A program made the translations under genes and the position numbers. The notes below the pieces were generated by a model, which was not told the origin of the DNA, did no database searches, and saw only the letters and a list, made by a program, of their open reading frames with translations. Below are positions 1-6,782 of a stretch of 8,937 nucleotides of DNA, piece by piece. The number at the start of each line of letters is the position of its first letter. Positions within the stretch are counted from its first letter, which is position 1. The DNA is from an uncultured Flavobacteriales bacterium (GTDB taxonomy: Bacteria; Bacteroidota; Bacteroidia; Flavobacteriales; Crocinitomicaceae), in NCBI GenBank assembly GCA_946886545.1, contig CAMPIU010000094.1:1-8937 (forward strand), read 5' to 3'.

Positions 1-36
1 ATACTTGCCACAGTTTTTAGTGTAGCTACTAATAAA

Positions 37-843
37 ATGAAACAATTAAAATTAATCTTACTTTGCTCTTTTGCGTTACTGCTCAGCTTCTCAAGTTCAG
101 CGGTTCTTTCTATTGAAGGAAGTTATCAGGGTAAAAATTTATACGTTCAGAATCCGGAAGACGGAGACGGTTTTGGCTTTTGTGCTACAAAAGTTACTGT
201 AAACGGCGATATCTTACCCGGTGGAACAGCTATCTCAGCTTTTGAAATCGACTTTTCTCTCTTTAATATAGAAATTGGTGAACCCGTATTCATTGTTATC
301 GAACACAATGACGGATGTAAACCAAAAATTTTAAACCCGGAAGTTTTACTTCCAAGAAGTACTTTTAATACCGTTGATATTCAAATCCAAAACAGCGGAA
401 TGCTTACCTGGAAAACTACAAATGAGCAGGGAAAACTTCCATTTATAATTGAACAATACCGCTGGAACAAATGGGTGAAAATCGGTGAAGTTCAGGGAAA
501 AGGTACTCCGGGCACTAATTCTTATGAATTCCTGGTAGCACCACATTCAGGTGAGAATACGGTTCGTGTGGTCCAAATCGACCATTCAGGAGCTAAGAGA
601 AACTCTAAAGATGTGAAATTCACATCATCCGTTCCGATTGTCATCAAGAATCCTGTCAAGGTTAAAGATCAAATTAATTTTACCGCATCCGGAAAACCTA
701 TTGAAACGAAGTACGAAATCTATGACGCATATGGAAACATCGTCAAAAAAGGTATCGGTTCATCAGTTCCTTGCTCTAATCTATTGAAGGGAGCTTACTA
801 TATCAACTTCGACAACAAAACTGAAAAATTCTTTAAAGGTTAA
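37..843 (+). CDS. Exported beta-rich protein with T9SS type A C-terminal sorting domain
   Basis: A 268-residue protein with no known enzymatic role. Residues 1-22 form a signal peptide: Lys2/Lys5, a Leu-rich core, and a likely cut after Ser-Ser-Ala22. Residues about 25-105 form a domain with the phrase GKNLYVQNP (32-40) and two cysteines (Cys49, Cys94) that could pair in the periplasm. I recall this phrase as recurring in Bacteroidota exported proteins, but cannot search. Residues about 110-198 look like a fibronectin III/Ig-like beta sandwich. Residues about 199-268 match the T9SS type A sorting domain: an NPVKVKDQINF strand, then YEIYDAYGNIVKKG, then a LLKGAYYINF segment and a final KKFxK-like FFKG. 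By family knowledge this directs export through the outer membrane and surface anchoring or release. The ATG at 37 has no Shine-Dalgarno sequence, as is usual in this phylum. The promoter is probably upstream of the window. It is followed directly by a hairpin terminator, so it ends a transcription unit. Confidence 0.88.
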   Translation: MKQLKLILLCSFALLLSFSSSAVLSIEGSYQGKNLYVQNPEDGDGFGFCATKVTVNGDILPGGTAISAFEIDFSLFNIEIGEPVFIVIEHNDGCKPKILNPEVLLPRSTFNTVDIQIQNSGMLTWKTTNEQGKLPFIIEQYRWNKWVKIGEVQGKGTPGTNSYEFLVAPHSGENTVRVVQIDHSGAKRNSKDVKFTSSVPIVIKNPVKVKDQINFTASGKPIETKYEIYDAYGNIVKKGIGSSVPCSNLLKGAYYINFDNKTEKFFKG

Positions 844-861
844 CACCTTGAAAAAATAGTT

Positions 862-895
862 AAAGCCCATTTGTTTCTTACAGATGGGTTTTTTG
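862..895 (+). terminator. Rho-independent terminator after the T9SS cargo gene
   Basis: CCCATTTG at 866-873 pairs with CAGATGGG at 881-888 (8 bp with one G-T pair) around a 7-nt loop, followed directly by six T residues at 889-894. It starts 22 bp after the stop codon at 841-843. The upstream AAA run also pairs with the T run, so it may work weakly in the other direction. Confidence 0.85.
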
Positions 896-931
896 TTTTA
901 GATAGTTTCCCAAAATTAAAGAGAGAAACAC

Positions 932-953
932 TGAACTTCCCCACGGAAGTTCA
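932..953. repeat. Perfect 9-bp inverted repeat in non-coding DNA
   Basis: TGAACTTCC at 932-940 and GGAAGTTCA at 945-953 are perfect reverse complements around CCAC. There is no T tract, so it is not a terminator. It lies in the gene-free stretch 895-1097, which also holds a second inverted repeat and the ATTCGTA tandem repeat. It could be an extragenic repeat element or an operator; the sequence does not decide. Confidence 0.6.
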
Positions 954-1005
954 CAGAGGAACACAGATAACTGTTTTAATCAAAGGCATCTAGGTATCTG
1001 CGCGC

Positions 1006-1035
1006 TTCCATGCTTGTCTGCTGGAAAAAGACAAG
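1006..1035. repeat. Two overlapping alternative inverted repeats
   Basis: CTTGTCT (1013-1019) pairs perfectly with AGACAAG (1029-1035) around a 9-nt loop. TTCCA (1006-1010) can pair with TGGAA (1022-1026), using part of the same DNA. The two hairpins exclude each other. They lie 60-90 bp before the epimerase start, but upstream of its candidate promoter, so they are not expected in that gene's leader RNA. Their role is unknown. Confidence 0.45.
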
Positions 1036-1059
1036 TCTCGATTAATTGTGTATCAAACA

Positions 1060-1090
1060 ATTCGTAATTCGTAATTGGGAATTCGTAATT
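1060..1090. repeat. ATTCGTA short tandem repeat array
   Basis: ATTCGTAATT occurs at 1060-1069, 1067-1076 (overlapping, period 7) and 1081-1090, with GGGA separating the last copy. I recall runs of this kind as common between genes in Bacteroidota, but cannot verify that here. The last copy runs into a TAATTTTG -7 box for the epimerase gene, so copy-number change could alter promoter spacing. Confidence 0.7.
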
Positions 1091-1093
1091 TTG
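1086..1093 (+). promoter_or_regulatory. Candidate Bacteroidota -7 box for mce
   Basis: TAATTTTG matches the Bacteroidota sigma-ABfr -7 consensus TAnnTTTG exactly. It ends only 4 bp before the ATG at 1098, so transcription would start at or next to the start codon (leaderless or nearly so). No clear TTTG -33 box is visible at the expected spacing. It overlaps the last ATTCGTA repeat. Confidence 0.45.
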
Positions 1094-1097
1094 ATCC

Positions 1098-1499
1098 ATG
1101 AATAAAATCGAACACATTGGGATTGCTGTCAGAAACCTGGATGAGGCAATTCTTACCTATACGGAACTTCTTGGCACTAAATGCTATAAAACGGAAGCGG
1201 TAGAAAGTGAAGGAGTGAAAACAGCATTCTTTCAGGTAGGTGAATCAAAAATTGAGCTGCTGGAGGCAAGCAATGAGAACAGTCCGATTGCGAAGTTCAT
1301 TGAAAAAAAAGGAGAAGGAATCCACCACATTGCTTTTGATGTTACAAACATCGAAGAGTCAATGAAAGAACTTTCCTCGAAAGGATTTCAGTTGTTGAAC
1401 GAGCAACCGAAAAACGGTGCCGACAATAAACTGGTTGCATTTATTCACCCGAAATCTTCAAACGGAGTACTGGTGGAATTATGCCAGGAAAAAAGGTAA
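1098..1499 (+). CDS. mce: Methylmalonyl-CoA epimerase
   Basis: A 133-residue cytoplasmic enzyme of the vicinal oxygen chelate superfamily. It interconverts (S)- and (R)-methylmalonyl-CoA, linking propionyl-CoA or methylmalonyl-CoA to succinyl-CoA. Two beta-alpha-beta-beta-beta modules are visible, about residues 3-58 and 74-129. Metal-ligand positions expected for the family are present: His6 in EHIGIAV, Glu53 in KIELLE, one of His76/His77 in GIHHIAFDV, and Glu127 in GVLVELCQ. The IHPK phrase (117-119 region) and GVLVEL ending favour the epimerase over glyoxalase I or generic VOC proteins, and the length is normal. The ATG at 1098 is the only start that keeps His6, and it has no Shine-Dalgarno sequence. 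The 3' end overlaps the convergent HAD gene by 21 bp with no terminator between them. No mutase or carboxylase subunit genes are adjacent. Confidence 0.93.
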   Translation: MNKIEHIGIAVRNLDEAILTYTELLGTKCYKTEAVESEGVKTAFFQVGESKIELLEASNENSPIAKFIEKKGEGIHHIAFDVTNIEESMKELSSKGFQLLNEQPKNGADNKLVAFIHPKSSNGVLVELCQEKR

Positions 1500-2108
1500 C
1501 TCAAATACTTCCTGGTTTTTTGCTAATAAAAACGCATCTATCCCGGAAGATCTGGCCCCTTCAATATGTTGCGGGCTGTCATCGATAAAGACCGTTTTTG
1601 CAGGATCTAAGTTATTCTCCCTACATACAAATTCAAATATCTCCGAATCAGGTTTTCGCATCCCGATTGCGGACGAGAAATAGGTTTTCTCAAAATACTG
1701 TTCCAAATTGCGATGCCCAACTGATTTGTCTAAGGACCTTCTTACAGCATCAATATGTAAATCATTCGTATTACTCAACAGAAAAATGCGGTATTTTTTG
1801 GAAAGCTCTTCCAGAAATCGCAAACGCTTCACCGGAAAATCCAAGATCATTGCATCCCAGGCATGAACAACCTGGTTGGCCGTTGTGCCCGGAGGTAAAC
1901 GATCCAAAAGCTGATTAACAAAATGAAAAGAGGACACCTCACCCTTTTCAAACCGATCAAACAAATGTGTTTGCTGCAATTGAGAATACGATTCGCCAAA
2001 ATCGACCATTCCCAAAGAAATAAAGGCCTTTTCTGTTAAATCATAATCCAAATTCAACAAAACACCCCCCAAATCAAAAATGATTGCTTCTTTTGAGTTA
2101 TTAATCAT
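1479..2108 (-). CDS. HAD-family hydrolase, subfamily IA (YihX/epoxide-hydrolase N-terminal-like)
   Basis: A 209-residue soluble protein with all four haloacid dehalogenase motifs. Motif I is FDLGGVLL with nucleophile Asp12; motif II is LLSNTN with Ser112; motif III is Lys152 in GMRKPD; motif IV is FIDDSPQHIEGA with Asp176/Asp177. A helical cap lies at about residues 20-95. In motif I the usual second Asp (general acid/base, DxD) is Gly14. DLGxV is typical of YihX-type sugar-phosphate phosphatases and relatives, so this looks like a subfamily trait rather than a defect. The substrate cannot be told from sequence; a small phosphate ester is likely. The ATG at 2108 is the only start ahead of motif I. 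A TACCTTTG -7 box sits 4 bp upstream. The gene is divergent from the 2147 gene and overlaps mce tail-to-tail. Confidence 0.88.
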   Translation of the reverse strand: MINNSKEAIIFDLGGVLLNLDYDLTEKAFISLGMVDFGESYSQLQQTHLFDRFEKGEVSSFHFVNQLLDRLPPGTTANQVVHAWDAMILDFPVKRLRFLEELSKKYRIFLLSNTNDLHIDAVRRSLDKSVGHRNLEQYFEKTYFSSAIGMRKPDSEIFEFVCRENNLDPAKTVFIDDSPQHIEGARSSGIDAFLLAKNQEVFELPFFLA

Positions 2109-2112
2109 GATG

Positions 2113-2120
2113 CAAAGGTA
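2113..2120 (-). promoter_or_regulatory. Candidate Bacteroidota -7 box for the HAD gene
   Basis: On the minus strand the sequence reads TACCTTTG, an exact TAnnTTTG match ending 4 bp before the ATG at 2108. The predicted transcription start falls at about the start codon, suggesting a leaderless mRNA. No clear -33 box is seen. The 38-bp gap to the divergent gene leaves little room for separate control regions. Confidence 0.5.
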
Positions 2121-2146
2121 ATAAGTTCACTTCGAATCGCTGAGTT

Positions 2147-2491
2147 ATGGATGAAAAAGATTTAAATGCGCTGGTTCAAAAACTTCAATTGCAGTTGAGT
2201 CAATCTGAATTGCTGGAAAAACTCCAGACTCAGGTACGGAAGGATTTCCAGCGTTCCGGCATTTCGGATTTTGAACTGAAAAGCGCAGATCCTATTCATT
2301 GGAATGAGGAGATCCGTATCATTCTCAAGCAATTATCGGAAAGTGAACTACAGCACTTGCTTTATCTCATCGATATCCCGGAACTGATCCTAAAGCAAAC
2401 AATCACTCATGAAAACCGCTTATTCTATCTGTCAAACGCAATCCTGCATCGTGAATTGATGAAGGTATTCTATCAGATTAAGTACAAATAA
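2147..2491 (+). CDS. Small conserved-looking protein of unknown function
   Basis: A 114-residue protein I do not recognise as a named family. It has no signal peptide or membrane segment, so it is probably cytoplasmic. It is predicted almost wholly helical. Residues 1-40 are a Gln/Leu-rich, coiled-coil-prone helix (LVQKLQLQLSQSELLEKLQ). Residues 60-114 carry LLYLIDIPE (76-84) and a terminal AILHRELMKVFYQ helix. The pattern LLYxxDxPE followed by IL-RE--K is reminiscent of short hypothetical proteins in Bacteroidota and cyanobacteria; this is recollection, not a search result. It may be a dimeric adaptor. The start at 2147 is the first ATG, 38 bp from the divergent HAD start, without a Shine-Dalgarno sequence. 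No TAnnTTTG box or terminator is clear. It may be expressed from the shared divergent region. Confidence 0.75.
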   Translation: MDEKDLNALVQKLQLQLSQSELLEKLQTQVRKDFQRSGISDFELKSADPIHWNEEIRIILKQLSESELQHLLYLIDIPELILKQTITHENRLFYLSNAILHRELMKVFYQIKYK

Positions 2492-2495
2492 AAAG

Positions 2496-2526
2496 TAATT
2501 ATCAATGATTTAATGCATAATTATCA
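2496..2526. repeat. TAATTATCA direct repeats 22 bp apart
   Basis: TAATTATCA occurs at 2496-2504 and 2518-2526, about two DNA turns apart. Because TAATTA is self-complementary, TAATTAT (2496-2502) and ATAATTA (2517-2523) also form an inverted repeat. It lies just after the 114-residue gene and 160-190 bp before sucA. There is no G+C-rich stem or T tract, so a terminator is unlikely; a regulator site is possible. Confidence 0.35.
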
Positions 2527-2642
2527 GGGTGAAAGAGAAGCTGAACTTGCTAATTAACCCATTCATAATTGATACTTATTTCAGGCCTCAAACAATATAT
2601 AGCAATTTTGCATTTTTTTATCGCGATTTCCTATTCGCGCTT

Positions 2643-2665
2643 GGTATAAAAGTTTTAACTTTACC
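2643..2665. promoter_or_regulatory. Hairpin/operator-like palindrome before sucA with a weak -7 box
   Basis: GGT-ATA-AAAGT-TTTA-ACTTT-ACC: AAAGT (2649-2653) and ACTTT (2658-2662) pair around TTTA, extended by GGT/ACC with a 3-nt bulge. It ends 20 bp before the sucA ATG. TAACTTTA (2656-2663) inside it matches the TAnnTTTG box except for the last base, so it may be the sucAB promoter with an overlapping operator. This is weak evidence. Confidence 0.3.
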
Positions 2666-2685
2666 CACCATTATAGTGCAGGAAC

Positions 2686-5409
2686 ATGGATAAAGTGACG
2701 TATGTCGGAAATGCAGATGTAAATGCGATAGAGTATTTGTATCAATCGTATATTAAAGACCCTGAAAGCGTAGATCTTAGCTGGCAAAAATTCTTCGAAG
2801 GATTTGATTTTGCCCGCATGAACTATGAAGATGGAGGTGAAATTCCTGAAAATTTTCAGAAAGAATTCAAAGTGATTAATTTGATCAACGGGTATAGAAC
2901 CCGGGGACATTTATTTACCAAAACCAATCCTGTTCGCGAACGCCGGAAATACGAGCCTACCTTGGCAATCGAAAATTTTGGTTTGGACGCATCCGATTTA
3001 GATACTGTTTTTCAAGCCGGAGAACAAATCGGTATCGGAGCAGCAACCTTGCGTGATATTATCCAGGATTTAGAGCAATGCTATTGCCAATCCATCGGAA
3101 TCGAGTATATGTATATGCGTGAACCGGAACGTTTGGAGTGGTTCAGAAACAGCATTGAAGTAAAGAATCGTCCGAAATTTGATATAACACGCAAGAAACA
3201 CATTTATAAAAAATTAGTCCAGACAGCTAATTTTGAAGCCTTCTTAGGTAAAAAATATGTGGGTCAGAAACGTTTCTCTGTAGAAGGTGGTGAAGCTTTG
3301 ATCCCTGCATTGGATGCTTTGGTTGAAAAAGGATCCGACTTGGGAGTGGAATATTTCGTTATGGGAATGGCCCACCGTGGACGCTTAAATACCCTGACAA
3401 ATATTTTTCAGAAACGCCCGCAGGATATCTTCTCCGAATTTGAAGGAAAAGAATTTGATGCAGATGGAGTATTCGATGGTGACGTAAAATACCATCAGGG
3501 ATATACCAGCTCTGTTAAAACTGCAGATGGAAAAGAAGTAGGTCTGACACTTGCTCCGAACCCTTCTCACTTAGAAGCAGTTGATCCGGTTGTTCAGGGA
3601 ATTGCACGCGCTAAACTGGACAATCATTTCAAAGATGAAAACAAAGTTTGTCCCGTAATGATTCATGGGGATGCAGCAGTTGCAGGCCAGGGAATCGTTT
3701 ATGAAGTGATCCAAATGGCTTTGCTTGACGGATACAGAGCAGGCGGAACAATTCACATTGTAGTAAACAATCAGGTTGGGTTTACAACGAACTTCCACGA
3801 TGCACGCTCATCCACTTATTGTACAGATGTTGCAAAAACAACTCTTACGCCGGTTTTCCATGTAAATGGAGATGACGTGGAAGCGGTTATTCAAACCATA
3901 GAAATTGCAATGGAATACCGTCAGAAATTCCATCGTGATGTGTTTATCGATTTATTATGTTACCGTAAATACGGACACAATGAAGGAGATGAACCTAAAT
4001 TCACGCAACCGAATTTGTACGACATCATTGCAAAACATCCGAATCCGAAGTTGATTTACCAGAAGCAATTAACAGCTGAAGGGTCGTTGTCTGAAGAAGA
4101 GGCTAAAAAGATCGAAGACGAGTACAACAATTACCTTGAAAGCGAGTTTGAAACAGCCCGCAAAAATGAAAAGGCAGTTGTCTGGGATTTTTTAAGTTCA
4201 GCTTGGGAAGGTTTCCGCCACAGTAAATCTGAGGATTTTGATTCAAGCCCCGAAACTGGAATTAAGAAGGAAAAATTACTGGAACTAGGTAAAAAATTAG
4301 CGACTTTACCTGAGGGTAAAAAATACTTCCGTAAAATTCAAAAGATTTTCGATGACCGCTTAGCTGCCGTTGAAAACAATAATTTGGATTGGGGAACAGC
4401 AGAAATGCTGGCTTATGCTACACTTTTGGAAGAAGGTGTTCCTGTTCGTATTTCCGGACAAGATGTGGAACGCGGAACATTCTCTCACCGTCATGCTGTT
4501 GTAAAAACAGAAGATAACGAAGAAGAGATCGAAACATTGAACATGCTTTCGGATAAACAAGCTCCGTTTACTATTTACAACTCTTTGTTGTCGGAATATG
4601 CGGTTCTTGGATTTGAATACGGTTATTCATTGGCAGCTCCAAAAGGATTGACTATATGGGAAGCACAATTCGGAGATTTCTTCAATGGTGCTCAAATTAT
4701 GATCGATCAGTTTATTACCGCAGGCGAAGATAAATGGTCAACCCAAAGTGGATTGGTCATGCTTTTACCTCACGGATACGAAGGACAAGGTGCTGAGCAC
4801 TCAAGTGGCCGCATGGAACGTTGGTTACAGCAATGTGCCGATGACAATATCCAGGTTGTAAATACTTCAACACCTGCAAATCATTTCCATTTGCTTCGCA
4901 GACAATTGGTTCGCCCATTCCGCAAGCCATTGGTAGTATTCTCTCCTAAATTATTGCTGCGTTACCCGGCTGCTACTTCCACACTGGAAGATATGGCAAG
5001 CGGAAGTTTCCGGGAAGTAATTGATGATCCGAATGCAAAAGCAGGTTCGGTTGATACGCTTGTTTTCTGCTCCGGCAAATTCTATTACGAAATGAAAGAA
5101 AAAGCAGCAGAAATGGGTGTTGACAACATGGCATTTGTTCGCGTTGAACAATTGTATCCGCTGCCTCAAAAACAAATTGATGCGATCGTTGCAAAATACA
5201 ATGCGAAAAATGTAGTGTGGGCTCAGGAAGAGCCGGCAAACATGGGTGCATGGACTTACATTGCAATGAACCTGAGACACATTCCGTTTATCGGGATCAC
5301 AAGACCGGCATCTGCAGCTGCAGCTGAAGGGTCTAAAAAATTACACGAACGCCGTTTGAAAAAATTATATGCGGATGTATTTCAATTCGCATCTGTAGCG
5401 GCTAAATAA
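2686..5409 (+). CDS. sucA: 2-oxoglutarate dehydrogenase E1 component
   Basis: A 907-residue thiamine-diphosphate enzyme. It decarboxylates 2-oxoglutarate and passes the succinyl group to the lipoyl arm of E2 in the TCA cycle. The N-terminal E2-contact segment is present (YLYQSYIKDPESVDLSW, about 18-34), then INGYRTRGHL (67-76). The catalytic half contains GMAHRGRLNTL (227-237, active-site His230) and NPSHLE (His295). It also has the diphosphate/Mg motif HGDAAVAGQG (327-336) ending at NNQ (361-363), and YGHNEGDEP (429-437). The pyrimidine-binding half has GQDVERGTFSHRH (591-603) and PHGYEGQGAEHSSGR (695-709). The C-terminal region has SPKLLLR and QLYPLP. The length is typical (E. coli about 930). 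Residues and length exclude the homodimeric pyruvate dehydrogenase AceE and branched-chain E1. The ATG at 2686 follows AGGAAC, closer than a usual Shine-Dalgarno spacing. sucB follows after 29 bp, so they are co-transcribed. Confidence 0.98.
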   Translation: MDKVTYVGNADVNAIEYLYQSYIKDPESVDLSWQKFFEGFDFARMNYEDGGEIPENFQKEFKVINLINGYRTRGHLFTKTNPVRERRKYEPTLAIENFGLDASDLDTVFQAGEQIGIGAATLRDIIQDLEQCYCQSIGIEYMYMREPERLEWFRNSIEVKNRPKFDITRKKHIYKKLVQTANFEAFLGKKYVGQKRFSVEGGEALIPALDALVEKGSDLGVEYFVMGMAHRGRLNTLTNIFQKRPQDIFSEFEGKEFDADGVFDGDVKYHQGYTSSVKTADGKEVGLTLAPNPSHLEAVDPVVQGIARAKLDNHFKDENKVCPVMIHGDAAVAGQGIVYEVIQMALLDGYRAGGTIHIVVNNQVGFTTNFHDARSSTYCTDVAKTTLTPVFHVNGDDVEAVIQTIEIAMEYRQKFHRDVFIDLLCYRKYGHNEGDEPKFTQPNLYDIIAKHPNPKLIYQKQLTAEGSLSEEEAKKIEDEYNNYLESEFETARKNEKAVVWDFLSSAWEGFRHSKSEDFDSSPETGIKKEKLLELGKKLATLPEGKKYFRKIQKIFDDRLAAVENNNLDWGTAEMLAYATLLEEGVPVRISGQDVERGTFSHRHAVVKTEDNEEEIETLNMLSDKQAPFTIYNSLLSEYAVLGFEYGYSLAAPKGLTIWEAQFGDFFNGAQIMIDQFITAGEDKWSTQSGLVMLLPHGYEGQGAEHSSGRMERWLQQCADDNIQVVNTSTPANHFHLLRRQLVRPFRKPLVVFSPKLLLRYPAATSTLEDMASGSFREVIDDPNAKAGSVDTLVFCSGKFYYEMKEKAAEMGVDNMAFVRVEQLYPLPQKQIDAIVAKYNAKNVVWAQEEPANMGAWTYIAMNLRHIPFIGITRPASAAAAEGSKKLHERRLKKLYADVFQFASVAAK

Positions 5410-5438
5410 GATAAGACAAAACTAAATACGATTCAATT

Positions 5439-6725
5439 ATGTCAATCCTTGAAATGAAAGTACCTAGCCCGGGAGAATCGATTTCTGAAGTGGAAATTGC
5501 AACCTGGTTAGTTTCGGACGGTGACTATGTAGAAAAAGACCAGGCTATTGCAGAAGTTGATTCTGACAAAGCAACATTGGAATTACCGGCAGAACAAGCG
5601 GGTATTATTACTTTGAAGGCTGCAGAAGGTGATGTAGTAAAAGTTGGGCAGGTAGTATGCTTAATTGACACTTCGGCTGAAAGACCGGCTGGATCTGCCG
5701 CTCCGGCTGAAACTCCAAAGGTGGAAGAGAAGGCTGCTGTGACTTCAGCTCCTGTTCAAACACCTGCGACACCTGCAGAAAAAACAAGCGCACCTACTCC
5801 GAATCCCGGACCGGTTAGCGACAGTTATGCTAAAGGAACTCCTTCCCCTGCTGCTGCAAAGATCATGGCTGAAAACGGTGTTTCCGGTACCAAAATAAAT
5901 GGTACGGGAAAAGACGGACGCATTACCAAACAAGACGTTATTGAGGCAATGGCTGCAGGAATTTCTGCTGACGCTGCTCAAGGCTGGGGCGGAACACGTG
6001 ATCAGAATCGTGAGAAAATGTCCATGCTTCGCCGTAAGATTGCAGAACGTCTGGTTTCTGTGAAGAATGAAACAGCAATGTTGACTACTTTCAATGAGGT
6101 CGACATGAAACCTATCATGGATTTACGTGCAAAATATAAAGATCAATTCTCCAAATTCCACGATGTAAATCTTGGTTTTATGTCTTTCTTTACGAAAGCC
6201 GTAACAGAGGCCTTGAACTTGTTCCCGGCAGTGAATGCTCAGATCGACGGAAATGAAATGATCTTTCACAACTATGCAGATGTAGGTATCGCAGTTTCCT
6301 CACCAAAAGGCTTGATGGTTCCTGTTGTTCGCAATGCAGAGCAAATGAGTTTGGCAGAAATTGAAAGAGAGATCAAACGATTGGCTGTTAAAGCCCGCGA
6401 CGGGAAAATCACTCCGGAAGATATGACCGGCGGAACTTTCACCATCACAAATGGCGGAGTTTTCGGTTCAATGATGTCCACACCGATCATCAACCCTCCG
6501 CAATCTGCTATTTTGGGAATGCACAATATTATTGAGCGCCCGGTTGCAATTGATGGGAAGGTAGAGATTCGCCCGATGATGTACTTGGCATTATCTTACG
6601 ATCACCGTATTATTGACGGTAAAGAATCCGTTGGATTCCTGGTAAAAGTAAAAGAGATGATTGAAAATCCTGAAAGAATTATTTTCGGAGGAAAAGATCC
6701 TTACGCAGTACTCTTAGGATTGTAA
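5439..6725 (+). CDS. sucB: Dihydrolipoyllysine succinyltransferase, E2 of 2-oxoglutarate dehydrogenase
   Basis: A 428-residue core protein of the complex. It takes succinyl from E1 on its lipoyl arm, transfers it to CoA, and returns the reduced lipoyl group to E3. One lipoyl domain (residues 1-78) carries the modified lysine Lys44 in [11 protein letters not shown]. An Ala/Pro-rich hinge spans about 80-132. The peripheral subunit-binding domain is at about 134-171 ([14 protein letters not shown] to [10 protein letters not shown]). The catalytic domain spans about 190-428, with [12 protein letters not shown] (333-344), [10 protein letters not shown] (351-360) and the active site SYDHRIIDG (His389, Asp393). 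A single lipoyl domain and the position after sucA favour succinyl- over acetyltransferase. Start at 5439 has no Shine-Dalgarno sequence; the N-terminus fits the family exactly. E3 is not encoded nearby. The operon ends at a strong terminator. Confidence 0.97.
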   Translation: MSILEMKVPSPGESISEVEIATWLVSDGDYVEKDQAIAEVDSDKATLELPAEQAGIITLKAAEGDVVKVGQVVCLIDTSAERPAGSAAPAETPKVEEKAAVTSAPVQTPATPAEKTSAPTPNPGPVSDSYAKGTPSPAAAKIMAENGVSGTKINGTGKDGRITKQDVIEAMAAGISADAAQGWGGTRDQNREKMSMLRRKIAERLVSVKNETAMLTTFNEVDMKPIMDLRAKYKDQFSKFHDVNLGFMSFFTKAVTEALNLFPAVNAQIDGNEMIFHNYADVGIAVSSPKGLMVPVVRNAEQMSLAEIEREIKRLAVKARDGKITPEDMTGGTFTITNGGVFGSMMSTPIINPPQSAILGMHNIIERPVAIDGKVEIRPMMYLALSYDHRIIDGKESVGFLVKVKEMIENPERIIFGGKDPYAVLLGL

Positions 6726-6739
6726 AAATCAATATTCAT

Positions 6740-6776
6740 AAAAAGCCGGGGCGGAAAATTTCCACCCCGGCTTTTT
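6740..6776. terminator. Bidirectional terminator between sucB and the convergent exported-protein gene
   Basis: AAAAAGCCGGGG (6740-6751) pairs with CCCCGGCTTTTT (6765-6776), 12 bp perfect. After one C/A mismatch there are two more G-C pairs, around a 7-nt AAAATTT loop. A/T tracts on both sides let it stop transcription from sucB (stop at 6723-6725) and from the minus-strand gene (stop codon at 6783-6785). It is the strongest hairpin in the window. Confidence 0.93.
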
Positions 6777-6782
6777 GTATTT

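Noticed and set aside
1417..1683. Plus-strand open frame across the mce/HAD junction
   Set aside because: It overlaps two well-supported genes in another frame and has no recognisable domain; it is a shadow.
1598..1918. Plus-strand 106-codon frame inside the HAD gene
   Set aside because: It is fully antisense to the HAD motifs, with no domain or promoter.
2671..5280. Several minus-strand frames of 61-109 codons opposite sucA
   Set aside because: They are Cys/Phe/His-rich, low-complexity translations typical of the strand opposite a highly expressed gene, and are not in any operon.
5608..6526. Minus-strand frames opposite sucB
   Set aside because: They mirror the Ala/Pro linker and catalytic domain codons of sucB, with no independent support.
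2686..6725. Reading the pair as pyruvate or branched-chain dehydrogenase E1/E2
   Set aside because: The E1 length, N-terminal E2-contact segment and GMAHRGR, NPSHLE and YGHNEGDEP motifs are specific to 2-oxoglutarate dehydrogenase; E2 has a single lipoyl domain and a SYDHRIIDG active site.
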